Numbered from the stretch's first letter, positions 15,861 to 23,848 are shown. The stretch is 34,301 bases of DNA from Actinomycetes bacterium (GCA_021811865.1 JAKAQB010000039.1:1-34301); one strand, 5' to 3'. A program made the numbers and translations. Notes: generated by a model not told the origin, from the sequence alone.

Positions 15861-16021
15861 CAGTCCATGCGCTCGGGCGGCCGGCGGCCCCACGACGCCA
15901 GCGCTGCGACGACGAGTGTGAAGCCGACGATGACGGCCGCGACGATCGCCACGCTCTCGGCGGAGTTGTTGTGGGTGGCCGCCGGCGGGTTGTAGAGGTT
16001 GACGTGGGCGAGGAGCGCCAT
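15860..16021 (-). CDS. Small single-span membrane protein (53 aa), unknown function
   Basis: From ATG 16021 the product is 53 residues: a short polar N-terminus (MALLAHVNLYNPPAATHNNSAES), one strongly hydrophobic span VAIVAAVIVGFTLVVAALASW, and a basic end GRRPPERMD, so N-outside/C-inside by the positive-inside rule. I do not recognise a family. Support for a real gene comes from a TAGCGT -10 hexamer 8 nt before the ATG, the clean membrane-span composition, and placement between two convergent or divergent neighbours without overlap. An in-frame ATG at 16075 would add 18 residues but lies upstream of that promoter. Confidence 0.55.
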   Translation of the reverse strand: MALLAHVNLYNPPAATHNNSAESVAIVAAVIVGFTLVVAALASWGRRPPERMD

Positions 16022-16029
16022 CGAGCTGC

Positions 16030-16035
16030 ACGCTA
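16030..16035 (-). promoter_or_regulatory. -10 element TAGCGT of the 53-aa membrane protein gene
   Basis: On the minus strand TAGCGT is followed by 8 nt and ATG 16021, the same geometry as other leaderless starts here. Confidence 0.5.
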
Positions 16036-16075
16036 GTGTCCCGCCGAAAGCGACGCCATCTGGCAGCCTGCGCAC

Positions 16076-16200
16076 ATGTCGCTGTTCATCCTCGAGTTGG
16101 ACGAGGGCCGCGGGCTGCGGGTCGCTGTCAAGGACCTGAACGACGTTCGCGGCACCTGACGACTGCGGGCAGCCCGGCGCCGGCTGCCTGGAGGGCGCGC
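16076..16200 (+). pseudogene. Remnant of an amidase-signature enzyme, N-terminal fragment
   Basis: ATG 16076 opens MSLFILELDEGRGLRVAVKDLNDVRGT and stops at TGA 16157-16159. In the next frame the sequence goes on as TTAGSPAP. Joined, it reads VAVKDLNDVxGTxTTAGSP, the N-terminal landmark of amidase-signature enzymes (GatA-like V-K-D-x-x-D-V-x-G-x-x-T-T-x-G-S), in which the Lys is the catalytic lysine. One base is missing at the break. No Ser-Ser-Gly-Gly core follows, so only the first exon-like scrap remains. The fragment end near 16200 is approximate. Confidence 0.5.
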
Positions 16201-16365
16201 AGACGATCTGGTTCGAGGTGAGCGGCCTGCCTCTTGTGGAGCGCCCGCCGCCGCGGCAGGATCATCGCTGGAGCCGTGGCTCCCACACCTCGGCGGCCCG
16301 ACCTGCGGCGCCGCCCTCCTCGCCGGTTCGCCGGCCCCCCCAACCGCCGGACGAGGAGGTACCTG

Positions 16366-16722
16366 GTGTCCCGCAGCATCGACCTGTTCATCGCGACCGA
16401 CCTGCCGCTGGAAGAGGTGGCAGCCCTGATCGCCACCCGCACGGGCTTGGAGGTGAAGGAGCGCAGCGCCGACGGCGACTTGCTGATAGCCGGCCGCGAC
16501 GCCACGGCCGCGCTGGCCGTGCACGGCTACGCCGACGAGGGTGACCTGCGGTTGTCGCGCTACCGCTATGCCCTCACGGCGACGACCGAGGCGACTCATC
16601 ACGTGGGCGACACACCCCAGGCGACGATGCTGCGCGCCATCGCCTCGGAGCTCGGTAGGGAGCTGTCCGTGCTCCTCGTCGTCGACCTGCAGTTCCGGCG
16701 TCAACACCTCGCGGCCGGGTAG
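16366..16722 (+). CDS. Hypothetical protein (118 aa)
   Basis: I do not recognise the family. The product from GTG 16366 starts VSRSIDLFIATDLPLEEVAALIATRTGLEV, then alternates strands and helices (DLLIAGRDATAALAVHGYADEGDLRLSRYRYALTATTE) and ends HLAAG. No signal peptide or membrane segment is seen, so it is probably a small cytosolic alpha/beta protein. The start is chosen because a perfect AGGAGG (16354-16359) sits 6 nt upstream, one of the few strong Shine-Dalgarno sites in the window. The in-frame extension back to 16234 is Arg/Pro-rich and not credible. It precedes the glutamate dehydrogenase gene by 42 nt and may be co-transcribed. Confidence 0.7.
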   Translation: MSRSIDLFIATDLPLEEVAALIATRTGLEVKERSADGDLLIAGRDATAALAVHGYADEGDLRLSRYRYALTATTEATHHVGDTPQATMLRAIASELGRELSVLLVVDLQFRRQHLAAG

Positions 16723-16764
16723 GTCGTCCCCCTCCGGCGGGGGAGCGCGCGAAGCTGGGAGCCC

Positions 16765-19700
16765 ATGACCGATCGACGCGGGCCCGGGCCGACCGACGTC
16801 AGCCAGGGGGCCTGGGTCGACCGCCTGGCGGAGGCCCTCGGTGGTGACGGTGCCGCCGCCCTGGACTTCCGGGCGAGGGTCCCGGCCGGCTACCAGCAGC
16901 AGGTCGCACCCGAGTTGGCGGCGGTCGACGCCCGTCACGTCGCCGACCTGGACGTCTCGCAGCGCTTCGCTGTCCGGGCGGCCGGCAGCGACGGCTTCCG
17001 CCTCCGCCGGTACGGCCGCGCACCTGTGGAGCTGTCCGCGTTCCTCCCCCTGCTGGAGAGCTTCGGGCTGGCGGTCGTCGAAGCGGTGCCGATGACGATC
17101 GCCGCCGGCGCCGGCGGTGCCGGCGCCCATATCGACGATTTCGGGTTGCGCCGGCTCTCACCCGGTCCGTTCGAGCCGGCCGACGGTGACCGGCTCGTCG
17201 AGGCGATCGAGGCGGTGGTCCAGGGACGTAGCGACACCGACTCCCTCAACCGCTTGGTGCTGGCCGCCGGCTTGGACTGGGTCCAGGTGCGCCTGGTGCG
17301 CGCCTACCGGCGCTACCGCCGGCAGGCCGGATCCCCCTACACCGACGAGCAGCTCGACGACCCGCTGGTGGCCTTCCCCGCCGTGGTGCGCGCCCTGGTG
17401 GCGCTGTTCGAGGCCCGCTTCGCGCCTCCGGGCCCCGGCGACGGCACCGACGCCCGGGCCGCCGTGCTCGCCGGGCTTGCCGACGTCCAGCACCTGGAGC
17501 AGGACCAGGTCCTGCGCGGCTACCTGGCTCTGGTCGACGCCACGCTGCGCACGAGCTACTTCCTGCGGGCGCCGGACGGGACGCCGCTGCCGACGGTGTC
17601 CCTGAAGCTCGACAGCCGGGCAGTCCCGGACCTGCCGCTGCCCCGGCCGGTGGTCGAGACCTGGGTGCACGGCCACGAGGTCGAGGGGGTCCACCTGCGC
17701 TTCGGGCTGGTCGCCCGCGGGGGGATCCGCTGGAGCGACCGGCCCGACGACTTCCGGACCGAGGTCCTCGGGCTGGCCGCCGCCCAGGTGAAGAAGAACG
17801 CCGTCATCGTCCCGACCGGGGCCAAGGGGGGCTTCGTCGTACGGACGCCGGTGCCCCCCACCGCCGCGGGCGTGCAGGCGGCGTACGAGGCGTTCATCTC
17901 GTCGCTGCTCGACATCACCGACAACTACTCGGGCGGCCGGGTCGTGAGGCCACCGGCTGTCGTCGCCCGGGACGGCGACGACCCCTACCTGGTCGTCGCC
18001 GCCGACAAGGGCACGGCCACGTTGTCGGATGCCGCCAATGCCCTGGCCGAGGCACGCGGCTTCTGGCTCGGTGACGCCTTCGCCTCCGGGGGCTCCCACG
18101 GCTACGACCACAAGGTGATGGGCATCACCGCCCGCGGCGTGTGGGTGGCGGTGCGCCGCCACTTCCACCAGCTCGGCGTCGACGTGCAGACCGAGACGGT
18201 CACGGTGGCCGGCATCGGCGACATGTCGGGCGACGTGTTCGGCAACGGGATGCTGCAGAGCCGGGCGATCGCACTGGTGGCGGCGTTCGACCACAGGCAC
18301 GTGTTCGTCGACCCCGACCCGGACCCCAAGGCGAGCTTCGCCGAGCGCCAGCGCCTCTTCGGCCTCGGGCGGTCGAGCTGGGCGGACTACGACCGCACGG
18401 TCATCTCCGAAGGTGGTGGCGTGTGGCCCCGGGACGCCAAGTCGGTGCCCCTCAGCCCGCAGGCGCAGCGCGTCCTCGGCGTGACCGCGCCGGAGCTGAG
18501 CCCGCCCCAACTGATCTCCGCCATCCTGCGCGCCCCGGTGGACCTGCTGTGGTTCGGCGGGATCGGGACCTATATCAAGGCGCCGGACGAGGCCGACGCC
18601 GACGTCGGCGACCACGCCAACGACGCGGTGCGGGTGACCTCCGACCAGGTGCGCGCCCGGGTGATCGCCGAGGGCGGCAACCTGGGCGTCACCCAGCGGG
18701 GACGGATCCGCTACTCCCGGCGGGGCGGGCGGATCAACACCGACTTCATCGACAACGCCGCCGGCGTGGCGACATCCGACCGCGAGGTCAACGTCAAGAT
18801 CCTGCTCGGCATGGCCATCGCCGACGACCGGTTTCCCGCCGCCGGGCGCGACGCCCAACTGGCGGCGGCCGAGGGCTTCGTGGCGGAGGAGGTCCTCCGC
18901 CAGGTCGACCACAGCGTTTCCGCGCTCAACAGGGCCGTGCCGGCCAGCGCCCGGGACCTCGACGCCTACGAGGCACTGCTCCTCGAGCTGCAGGCCACCG
19001 GGGTCCTCGACCCGGGCGTCGAGGACCTGCCGGCCGGCGAGGAGTGGGTCCGGCGGCGCCGGGCTGGCGCCGGGCTGATCCGCCCGGAGCTGGCCGTGGT
19101 GCTGGCCTTCGCCAAGTCTGCCCTCTTCGACGCCATCGAGGCGTCGGCGCTCCCCGACGACCCGGGCCTGGTCGCCGCCGCCGCGGCCTACTTCCCTGCC
19201 GCGGCGCGGGAGTGCTGCGCCGACCTCGTTCCCCGCCACCGCCTGTACCGCCAGCTGGTGGCGACGATCGTCGCAGGCGACCTGGTCGACGACATCGGGC
19301 CGGTGTGGGCGCACGAGACGGCCGCCGAGCTGGGCCGTCCCGTGGCGGAGGTGGCGGCTGCCTACTGGGCCGCCCGGGAGGTGCTCGGCGCCGGCGACGT
19401 GCTCCGCCAGGTCGAGCTGGCCGGCACGTCGCTCGGCGCCGACGCCGACGCCGCCCTCCACGGGGCCGTCGTCGACGCCGTCGGCCGCCTGGCGCGCCGC
19501 TACCTCGCCACCGCCGTCCCGGACGTCTCGGGCCTGCTCGGCCGGGACGGGCCTCTTGCCCAGCGGCTGATCGGAGCGTCGGTCGACGGCTGGGACCCGG
19601 ACGCACCACCCGCCGCCCTCGACGCCATCGTCGCCGATCTCCACAGCGCTGGGGCGCCGACGTTGCTCGCCGTGGACGTCGCCGCCCGCCTCACCGCCGT

Positions 19701-20100
19701 CGACGTCGCCGACGCCCAGGCCGTGGCCGCCGTCGTCGGGGTGGACCCATCAGACGTGCTCGAAGCGTTGGCTGCCCTCGACGCCGCCGGCGGCTACGGG
19801 CGCCTCGCCGGCGTGCTGCGTCGCGCCGACGTGCCGGGTCGGTGGGCGGCGTGGCAGCGGCGGGCGCTGCTCGACGACGTGGCGGCCTGGCGCGCGTCGG
19901 CGGTGGCGGACGCCCTCAGCTCCGGCGCCCCGCCGGCCGCAGCGGTGGCGGGATGGCTCGCCGAGCGGCGCTCAGGGCTCGACGGGCTGGGCCAGCTCCT
20001 CGAGCGCCTGGACTCCGCCGAGCGCGGCGACACCGGCGAGCGGCGTGGCGTCGACACCCTCGCCCTCGCCTCGATCGCCGTCCGCCGCCTTCCGCGCTGA
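16765..20100 (+). CDS. gdh: Large-type NAD-dependent glutamate dehydrogenase, short form
   Basis: A 1111-residue protein that would oxidise L-glutamate to 2-oxoglutarate and ammonium with NAD+. The catalytic core is plain: ARGGIRWSDRPDDFRTEVLGLAAAQVKKNAVIVPTGAKGGF (from about residue 317, with Lys 343/344 and Lys354), ATLSDAANALAEARGFWLGDAFASGGSHGYDHKVMGITARG, and GIGDMSGDVFGNGMLQS (483 on) in the nucleotide-binding part, then GIGTYIKAPDE and RARVIAEGGNLGVTQRGRI. A helical C-terminal region follows (RPELAVVLAFAKSAL). Bacterial members such as GdhB of Pseudomonas or the mycobacterial enzyme are about 1600 residues; this one lacks most of the N-terminal regulatory (ACT-like) part. The 3' end overlaps the convergent regulator gene by 129 nt. 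Confidence 0.92.
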   Translation: MTDRRGPGPTDVSQGAWVDRLAEALGGDGAAALDFRARVPAGYQQQVAPELAAVDARHVADLDVSQRFAVRAAGSDGFRLRRYGRAPVELSAFLPLLESFGLAVVEAVPMTIAAGAGGAGAHIDDFGLRRLSPGPFEPADGDRLVEAIEAVVQGRSDTDSLNRLVLAAGLDWVQVRLVRAYRRYRRQAGSPYTDEQLDDPLVAFPAVVRALVALFEARFAPPGPGDGTDARAAVLAGLADVQHLEQDQVLRGYLALVDATLRTSYFLRAPDGTPLPTVSLKLDSRAVPDLPLPRPVVETWVHGHEVEGVHLRFGLVARGGIRWSDRPDDFRTEVLGLAAAQVKKNAVIVPTGAKGGFVVRTPVPPTAAGVQAAYEAFISSLLDITDNYSGGRVVRPPAVVARDGDDPYLVVAADKGTATLSDAANALAEARGFWLGDAFASGGSHGYDHKVMGITARGVWVAVRRHFHQLGVDVQTETVTVAGIGDMSGDVFGNGMLQSRAIALVAAFDHRHVFVDPDPDPKASFAERQRLFGLGRSSWADYDRTVISEGGGVWPRDAKSVPLSPQAQRVLGVTAPELSPPQLISAILRAPVDLLWFGGIGTYIKAPDEADADVGDHANDAVRVTSDQVRARVIAEGGNLGVTQRGRIRYSRRGGRINTDFIDNAAGVATSDREVNVKILLGMAIADDRFPAAGRDAQLAAAEGFVAEEVLRQVDHSVSALNRAVPASARDLDAYEALLLELQATGVLDPGVEDLPAGEEWVRRRRAGAGLIRPELAVVLAFAKSALFDAIEASALPDDPGLVAAAAAYFPAAARECCADLVPRHRLYRQLVATIVAGDLVDDIGPVWAHETAAELGRPVAEVAAAYWAAREVLGAGDVLRQVELAGTSLGADADAALHGAVVDAVGRLARRYLATAVPDVSGLLGRDGPLAQRLIGASVDGWDPDAPPAALDAIVADLHSAGAPTLLAVDVAARLTAVDVADAQAVAAVVGVDPSDVLEALAALDAAGGYGRLAGVLRRADVPGRWAAWQRRALLDDVAAWRASAVADALSSGAPPAAAVAGWLAERRSGLDGLGQLLERLDSAERGDTGERRGVDTLALASIAVRRLPR

Positions 20101-21009
20101 GCCGGCCACCGGGCGCCCGCCGGCCATCCGGCGCGCCGGCGCCGGCGTCGGGAGCACCGACCCGTCGGGGTCGGCGACGAGCGAACGCGTCCCCCTCCAC
20201 GCTGCCTCGATGGCGTCGAGCCTGGGTGTCGCCGTGCCCCGCACCCGGGCGGACACCCCGACCACGAGGGCGTTGGCGAGGGCCACGCCGGCGGTCATCG
20301 AGTCGAAGGGACCGACCCCCTCGGCCGACATGAGCAGGGTGCTGGCGGCGAGCGCCGCCAGCGGCGACAGCGGGCTGTCGGTCATGGCGACGAGGTCGGC
20401 GCCGGCCTGGGCGGCCCAGCGCGTCAGCTCCAGGAGCCAGCGCTCGTAGCGGCGGATGTCGATGGTGACGAGGACGTCGCCCGGCTGCAGCCCGCCGAGG
20501 GTCCTGGCGGCAGCGACGCCCGAGCCCGCCACGAGGGTGACGCCGGCGCGCAGCTGCCCGAGCGGCACCGCCAGCGTGGCGCCGACAGGAGCGGTGGCGT
20601 CGCCCGCCAGCACCCACACGCCCCGGGTCGGGTCCGACAGCTGGCCGACCACCGCGGCGAACTGCACCGGAGGCACCGACCCGAGGGTCCGGCGGACGTT
20701 GTGCTCCTCGACGGCTGCGACCCTGCCGAGCAGGTCGATGGGCGGCGGCCTGCGGATGCGGTCGCGCGCCGGGCCGAGCAGCTCGGCAATCTCCCTTTGG
20801 ACCTGGGACTGCATGTCCACGAAGCCGGCGTAGCCCAGCTTGACGGCGAAGCGCACGACGGTCGGACCGCTCGTGGAAGCCTTGCGGGCGACGTGGGCGA
20901 CGGTCCCGAACGCGACTGCATCGGGCTCCTCGGCCATCACCTCTGCGACGCGACGCTCGGCCGCTGTCAGCAGGTGGGCGTGCTGGATGATCCGGTCGGC
21001 CACGGCCAT
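19972..21009 (-). CDS. RpiR/MurR-family transcriptional regulator (HTH + SIS)
   Basis: A 345-residue protein. Residues 1-80 form the RpiR-type helix-turn-helix: LTAAERRVAEVMAEEPDAVAFGTVAHVARKASTSGPTVVRFAVKLGYAGFVDMQSQVQREI, with the family pattern A-x-x-x-x-x-S-x-x-T-V-x-R-x-x-x-x-L-G-x-x-G-F. Residues 110-285 are an SIS sugar-phosphate-binding domain (VWVLAGDATAPVGATLAVPLGQL, GDVLVTIDIRRYERWLLELTRWAAQAGADLVAMTDSPLSPLAALA). The last 65 residues are Pro/Ala/Gly-rich and run 129 nt antisense into the gdh gene. TACACT 10 nt before ATG 21009 is a plausible -10. Regulators of this type usually sense a sugar phosphate or related metabolite; the target is unknown. Confidence 0.9.
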   Translation of the reverse strand: MAVADRIIQHAHLLTAAERRVAEVMAEEPDAVAFGTVAHVARKASTSGPTVVRFAVKLGYAGFVDMQSQVQREIAELLGPARDRIRRPPPIDLLGRVAAVEEHNVRRTLGSVPPVQFAAVVGQLSDPTRGVWVLAGDATAPVGATLAVPLGQLRAGVTLVAGSGVAAARTLGGLQPGDVLVTIDIRRYERWLLELTRWAAQAGADLVAMTDSPLSPLAALAASTLLMSAEGVGPFDSMTAGVALANALVVGVSARVRGTATPRLDAIEAAWRGTRSLVADPDGSVLPTPAPARRMAGGRPVAGSARKAADGDRGEGEGVDATPLAGVAALGGVQALEELAQPVEP

Positions 21010-21019
21010 GTGCCGACGG

Positions 21020-21025
21020 AGTGTA
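21020..21025 (-). promoter_or_regulatory. -10 element TACACT of the RpiR-type gene
   Basis: On the minus strand TACACT lies 10 nt before ATG 21009. Confidence 0.4.
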
Positions 21026-21078
21026 CGACGGGACCTCCTGCGCCGCGCCGGCGGCGCTCGGCCGCCTCGCGGCGGTGC

Positions 21079-21399
21079 TCAGGCGACCCGGCGGCGGGAC
21101 AGCCGGACGAGGACCAGGCCGATGCCGACGAGCACGGCGGCGACCCCGACGGTCATGGCCACGTCCGCCCCGGTGAACGCCAGGCCGGTGGCCGCGCCAA
21201 TCGAAGCGCTCGGCGGGGACGTGGTGGACCCCGAAGGCGTGGTCGACCCGCCCGTGCCGCCGGTGCCGGCGCAGTTGGGGTAGCAGTCCTTGTGGTGCTG
21301 GGCGACCGCCGGTGTAGCGGACGCGGTCGCGACGGACGTCGCCGCCACCACGCCGAAGAGGAGGCCCATGCTCAGCAGCAGCGTGGCGAATCGCTTCAT
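21079..21399 (-). CDS. Small sortase-anchored surface protein with LAFTG signal
   Basis: A 106-residue exported protein. Residues 1-28 are a signal peptide (MKRF, hydrophobic core, ATASA). The mature part is short: AQHHKDCYPNCAGTGG with two Cys, then a Gly/Ser/Thr/Pro linker. The end is a cell-wall sorting signal: LAFTG at residues 73-77, a hydrophobic span AMTVGVAAVLVGIGLVLVRL, and the basic tail SRRRVA. LAXTG is the motif preferred by class E sortases of high-GC actinobacteria, in place of LPXTG. After cleavage only about 45 residues would be attached to the wall. The sortase is not in this window. The start has TAGGCT 6 nt upstream with a palindrome just before it. Confidence 0.85.
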   Translation of the reverse strand: MKRFATLLLSMGLLFGVVAATSVATASATPAVAQHHKDCYPNCAGTGGTGGSTTPSGSTTSPPSASIGAATGLAFTGADVAMTVGVAAVLVGIGLVLVRLSRRRVA

Positions 21400-21405
21400 G
21401 GCCGC

Positions 21406-21428
21406 AGCCTAGAGCCACGCAGCGTGGC
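21406..21428 (-). promoter_or_regulatory. Promoter of the LAFTG gene: TAGGCT (21406-21411) plus palindrome GCCACGCAGCGTGGC (21414-21428)
   Basis: The -10 hexamer is 6 nt from ATG 21399. The 15-nt palindrome begins two bases upstream of the -10 and would cover the spacer, a typical operator place. The same 15-mer occurs at 11957-11971. Confidence 0.5.
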
Positions 21429-21495
21429 CGGCAAGCAAGTTCCGGTTCTTCTCCGGCACGGTGACCAGCGCAGACCGGCCCGCACTCTCAACTGC

Positions 21496-21512
21496 CACCA
21501 CTCTACGTGGTG
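21496..21512 (-). terminator. Hairpin after the DUF4012 gene
   Basis: CACCAC-TCTAC-GTGGTG is a 6-bp stem with a 5-nt loop, 7 nt past the DUF4012 stop codon. No T-run follows on the minus strand, so it is at best a weak terminator or an mRNA 3'-end structure. Confidence 0.35.
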
Positions 21513-21518
21513 ACACGA

Positions 21519-23300
21519 TCACCATGTGAAGCTGTGGGCGGTGGCGTCGGTGAACCGGGCAGCGGTGGCGCCCGGCGCCGAGGCGGTCCAGGTGGTCGGG
21601 GGGATCCGGGCCGACGGCTCGACGGCGAGGGTGCCGTGGCGGCCGAGCACGGCGAAGCGGATCACCACGGTCCTCGTGGCGTGGTCGGGGACCGTGACGG
21701 GGACGGCGACCATCCGGGCGGCGTAGTCGCGGCCTGCGGTCTCGACGCGGGAGGTCCCGGGCGTGGAGACGTCCCCGGCGACGGCGGGGAAGTCCAGCGC
21801 CACCGCCCCGTTGTAGACCCGGGGCGGGTAGCCCGCCTGGCCGCCGGCAGCGTACCCGGTGAGCCCGGAGGGCGTGTTGTTGGTGACGCTCACCTCGACG
21901 GTGACCTTGGACGCGTCACCTTGCGGCACCACGCTGAGGCGGGCGGCGATGTGCTGGTAGGGGTCGAGCTTGTTGGCCCCCTGGTTGAGCAGGGCGAGCA
22001 GGAGGTCGTTGCCGGCGACCACGCCGGCGGCGCCGGCGGCGGCCCAGTCGGCCTCGACGGCCGGGTTGGATGCCCACACCAGGACGTGGCGGCCGGCGGC
22101 GGCCTGCCCTAGGGCGCCGGCCACCTTCGACAGAGGTACCCCGGGTGTCTCCAGCCGGGCGAACGCCGCCGCCGCCAGCAGGCCCAGCCGCTCGTGGCGG
22201 GCGGCCTCGGATTGGATGTTGGCCTCACCGGCGTACTGCTGCTCGAGGAGGTAGCGGTCGGCGTTGCCTGCCGTGAGCGTCGTCCCCCCGGCGCTGACCG
22301 GCCCGATCACTCCCAGCAGGTCGGCCAGGGCCTGGATGTCGACCATCAGCACCCCGTCGACGTGTTGGTGGGTGTAGGCGGCCCACATGCGGGCGGCGAG
22401 GGCGGCGTTGGCGGGGAACTGCGGGGACAGGAACACCTCCCGGAAGTCGACGGCGGGGTCCTCGAAGCCCCAGAGGGCGGCGAGGTCCCCGCTCGGCGAG
22501 ACCCCGGGGAAGCGGCCGATGAGGGTGCCGGCGGGCTGCAGCGGCCCCACGCTCACGGCGCCGTTGGCCGTTCGCAACGTGCCGACCTCGAGGGCCATGC
22601 CAGACCCGGCGCGCATCTCGGCGTTGTTCGCAGCGATGAGCAGGAAGGTGTGGTGGCCGCCGAGCAGGGCGGCGGCGCCCCGGGCGGCGCCGTCGGCCCG
22701 GGCCAGGACCGCCTCCACCTTGGCCAGGTCCCGGGCGAAGGTGTGGCGCTGGCGGCGGAGCGCAGCGACCAGCCCGTGCGCCGGGCCGAGCGGTACGGCG
22801 TCGACACGGGCACGCAGCCCGTCGAGCACGCCCGCCAGCTGCTCGACCAGCGCCGCCCGCGCCGCCGGCGTGGTGTGGGGACGGGCGAGCATGACCCGCA
22901 CGGCGTCGAGGGCGCTCCTGGCGGAGCGGGCGACGACCGACGCCGCTGCGCTGAGCGCGTCGACCGAGCGCACCTGGGTGCCGACGAAGGGCACGAGGCG
23001 GAACGGGGCGACCAGGGGGCTGTTGACGTCGGCGTGGGCCGCCTGGAAGTCGGTGGCGGCGGCGGCCAGCAGCCCCGAGCCGCGGGCGGCGGTGAGGTCG
23101 GCGAGGGTCAGTCCCGCCTTGGCCCGGTCGGCGGCGGCGATGCCGGCGTGCAGGCGGTGGTCGGCCTGCACGAGGCTCACCGCCACGAAGGCGAGCCACG
23201 CCAGGAGGAGGCCGACCAGCACCGCCAGCGCGGCCCACCAGCGCCGCCGGCGTGGGTCGGAGGTGCGCCGGCGGCGCCCGTTGCCAACGAGTGGCTCCAT
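21519..23300 (-). CDS. DUF4012 membrane-anchored protein
   Basis: A 593-residue protein. A basic N-terminus (RRRRTSDPRRRRWW) precedes one membrane span, AALAVLVGLLLAWLAFVAVSLV (about 23-45), so the rest is outside the cell. The extracellular part has the DUF4012 landmarks: LLIAANNAEMRAGSGMALEVGTLRTANG, FPANAALAARMWAAYTHQHVDGVLMVDIQALADLLGVIGPV, and a late region with VTVEVSVTNNTPSG and YNGAVALDFPAVAGDVSTPGTSRVETAGRDYAARMVAVPVTV. The molecular function of this family is not known; members are common in actinobacteria, often near cell-envelope polysaccharide genes. TACGGT lies 10 nt before ATG 23300. It is downstream-adjacent to the LAFTG surface protein, suggesting a cell-envelope role. Confidence 0.88.
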   Translation of the reverse strand: MEPLVGNGRRRRTSDPRRRRWWAALAVLVGLLLAWLAFVAVSLVQADHRLHAGIAAADRAKAGLTLADLTAARGSGLLAAAATDFQAAHADVNSPLVAPFRLVPFVGTQVRSVDALSAAASVVARSARSALDAVRVMLARPHTTPAARAALVEQLAGVLDGLRARVDAVPLGPAHGLVAALRRQRHTFARDLAKVEAVLARADGAARGAAALLGGHHTFLLIAANNAEMRAGSGMALEVGTLRTANGAVSVGPLQPAGTLIGRFPGVSPSGDLAALWGFEDPAVDFREVFLSPQFPANAALAARMWAAYTHQHVDGVLMVDIQALADLLGVIGPVSAGGTTLTAGNADRYLLEQQYAGEANIQSEAARHERLGLLAAAAFARLETPGVPLSKVAGALGQAAAGRHVLVWASNPAVEADWAAAGAAGVVAGNDLLLALLNQGANKLDPYQHIAARLSVVPQGDASKVTVEVSVTNNTPSGLTGYAAGGQAGYPPRVYNGAVALDFPAVAGDVSTPGTSRVETAGRDYAARMVAVPVTVPDHATRTVVIRFAVLGRHGTLAVEPSARIPPTTWTASAPGATAARFTDATAHSFTW

Positions 23301-23310
23301 GTGGCGCCGG

Positions 23311-23316
23311 ACCGTA
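23311..23316 (-). promoter_or_regulatory. -10 element TACGGT of the DUF4012 gene
   Basis: On the minus strand TACGGT lies 10 nt before ATG 23300. Confidence 0.4.
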
Positions 23317-23377
23317 GCAGCGGGAGGCGCCGGCGACCGGCCACCGCCGGCGGGGCGCGGCGTGCTAGGAACGGCGC

Positions 23378-23848
23378 GTGCGCATCGCCGTGGCCTCCGA
23401 CCATGCCGGGTTCCTGCTCAAGCAGGCGGTCGCCGAGCACCTGAGGGCGGCGGGTCACGAGGTGCTCGACCTCGGGACCGACAGCGAGGCGCCCGTCGAC
23501 TACCCGTACTTCTGCGCCGGCTGCGCCCGGGCGGTCGTGAGGGGGGAGGCCGACGTCGGCGTGGTCATGGGCGGCAGCGGCCAGGGCGAGCAGCTGGCAG
23601 CCAACAAGGTGCGGGGGGCGCGGGCCGCCTTGTGCCACGACGAGTACACCGCCCGCTACGCCCGCAGGCACAACGACGCCAATGTCCTGTCGCTCGGCGC
23701 CCGGGTCACGGCCGCCGAGCTGGCCCTCGACATCCTCGACGTGTTCCTCTCGACCGGTTTCGACGGCGGCCGCCACCTCGTCCGGGTGGAGCAGATCGCT
23801 GCCATCGAGGCGGAGGAGGCTGCCCACCCGAGCAACGCCGGCGGCTGA
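23378..23848 (+). CDS. rpiB: RpiB/LacA/LacB-type sugar-phosphate isomerase (ribose-5-phosphate isomerase B)
   Basis: A 156-residue enzyme of the RpiB family that interconverts ribose 5-phosphate and ribulose 5-phosphate in the pentose phosphate pathway. Landmarks are RIAVASDHAGFLLKQ at the start, EVLDLGTDSEAPVDYP, GGSGQGEQLAANKVRGARAALCHDEYTARYARRHNDANVLSLGAR. The place of the E. coli catalytic Cys is taken by the G-x-G-E-Q pattern with Glu71, as in mycobacterial RpiB, which uses a Glu base. The start is GTG 23378, with a TAGGAA hexamer (one base off TANNNT) 6 nt upstream. It is divergent from the DUF4012 gene and convergent with murA (7-nt gap). Confidence 0.92.
   Translation: MRIAVASDHAGFLLKQAVAEHLRAAGHEVLDLGTDSEAPVDYPYFCAGCARAVVRGEADVGVVMGGSGQGEQLAANKVRGARAALCHDEYTARYARRHNDANVLSLGARVTAAELALDILDVFLSTGFDGGRHLVRVEQIAAIEAEEAAHPSNAGG

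Noticed and set aside
17158..19644. 828-codon minus-strand frame opposite gdh
   Set aside because: It is a codon-bias shadow of gdh: no motif, and composition rich in Gly/Val/Asp/His/Arg as typical of such shadows.
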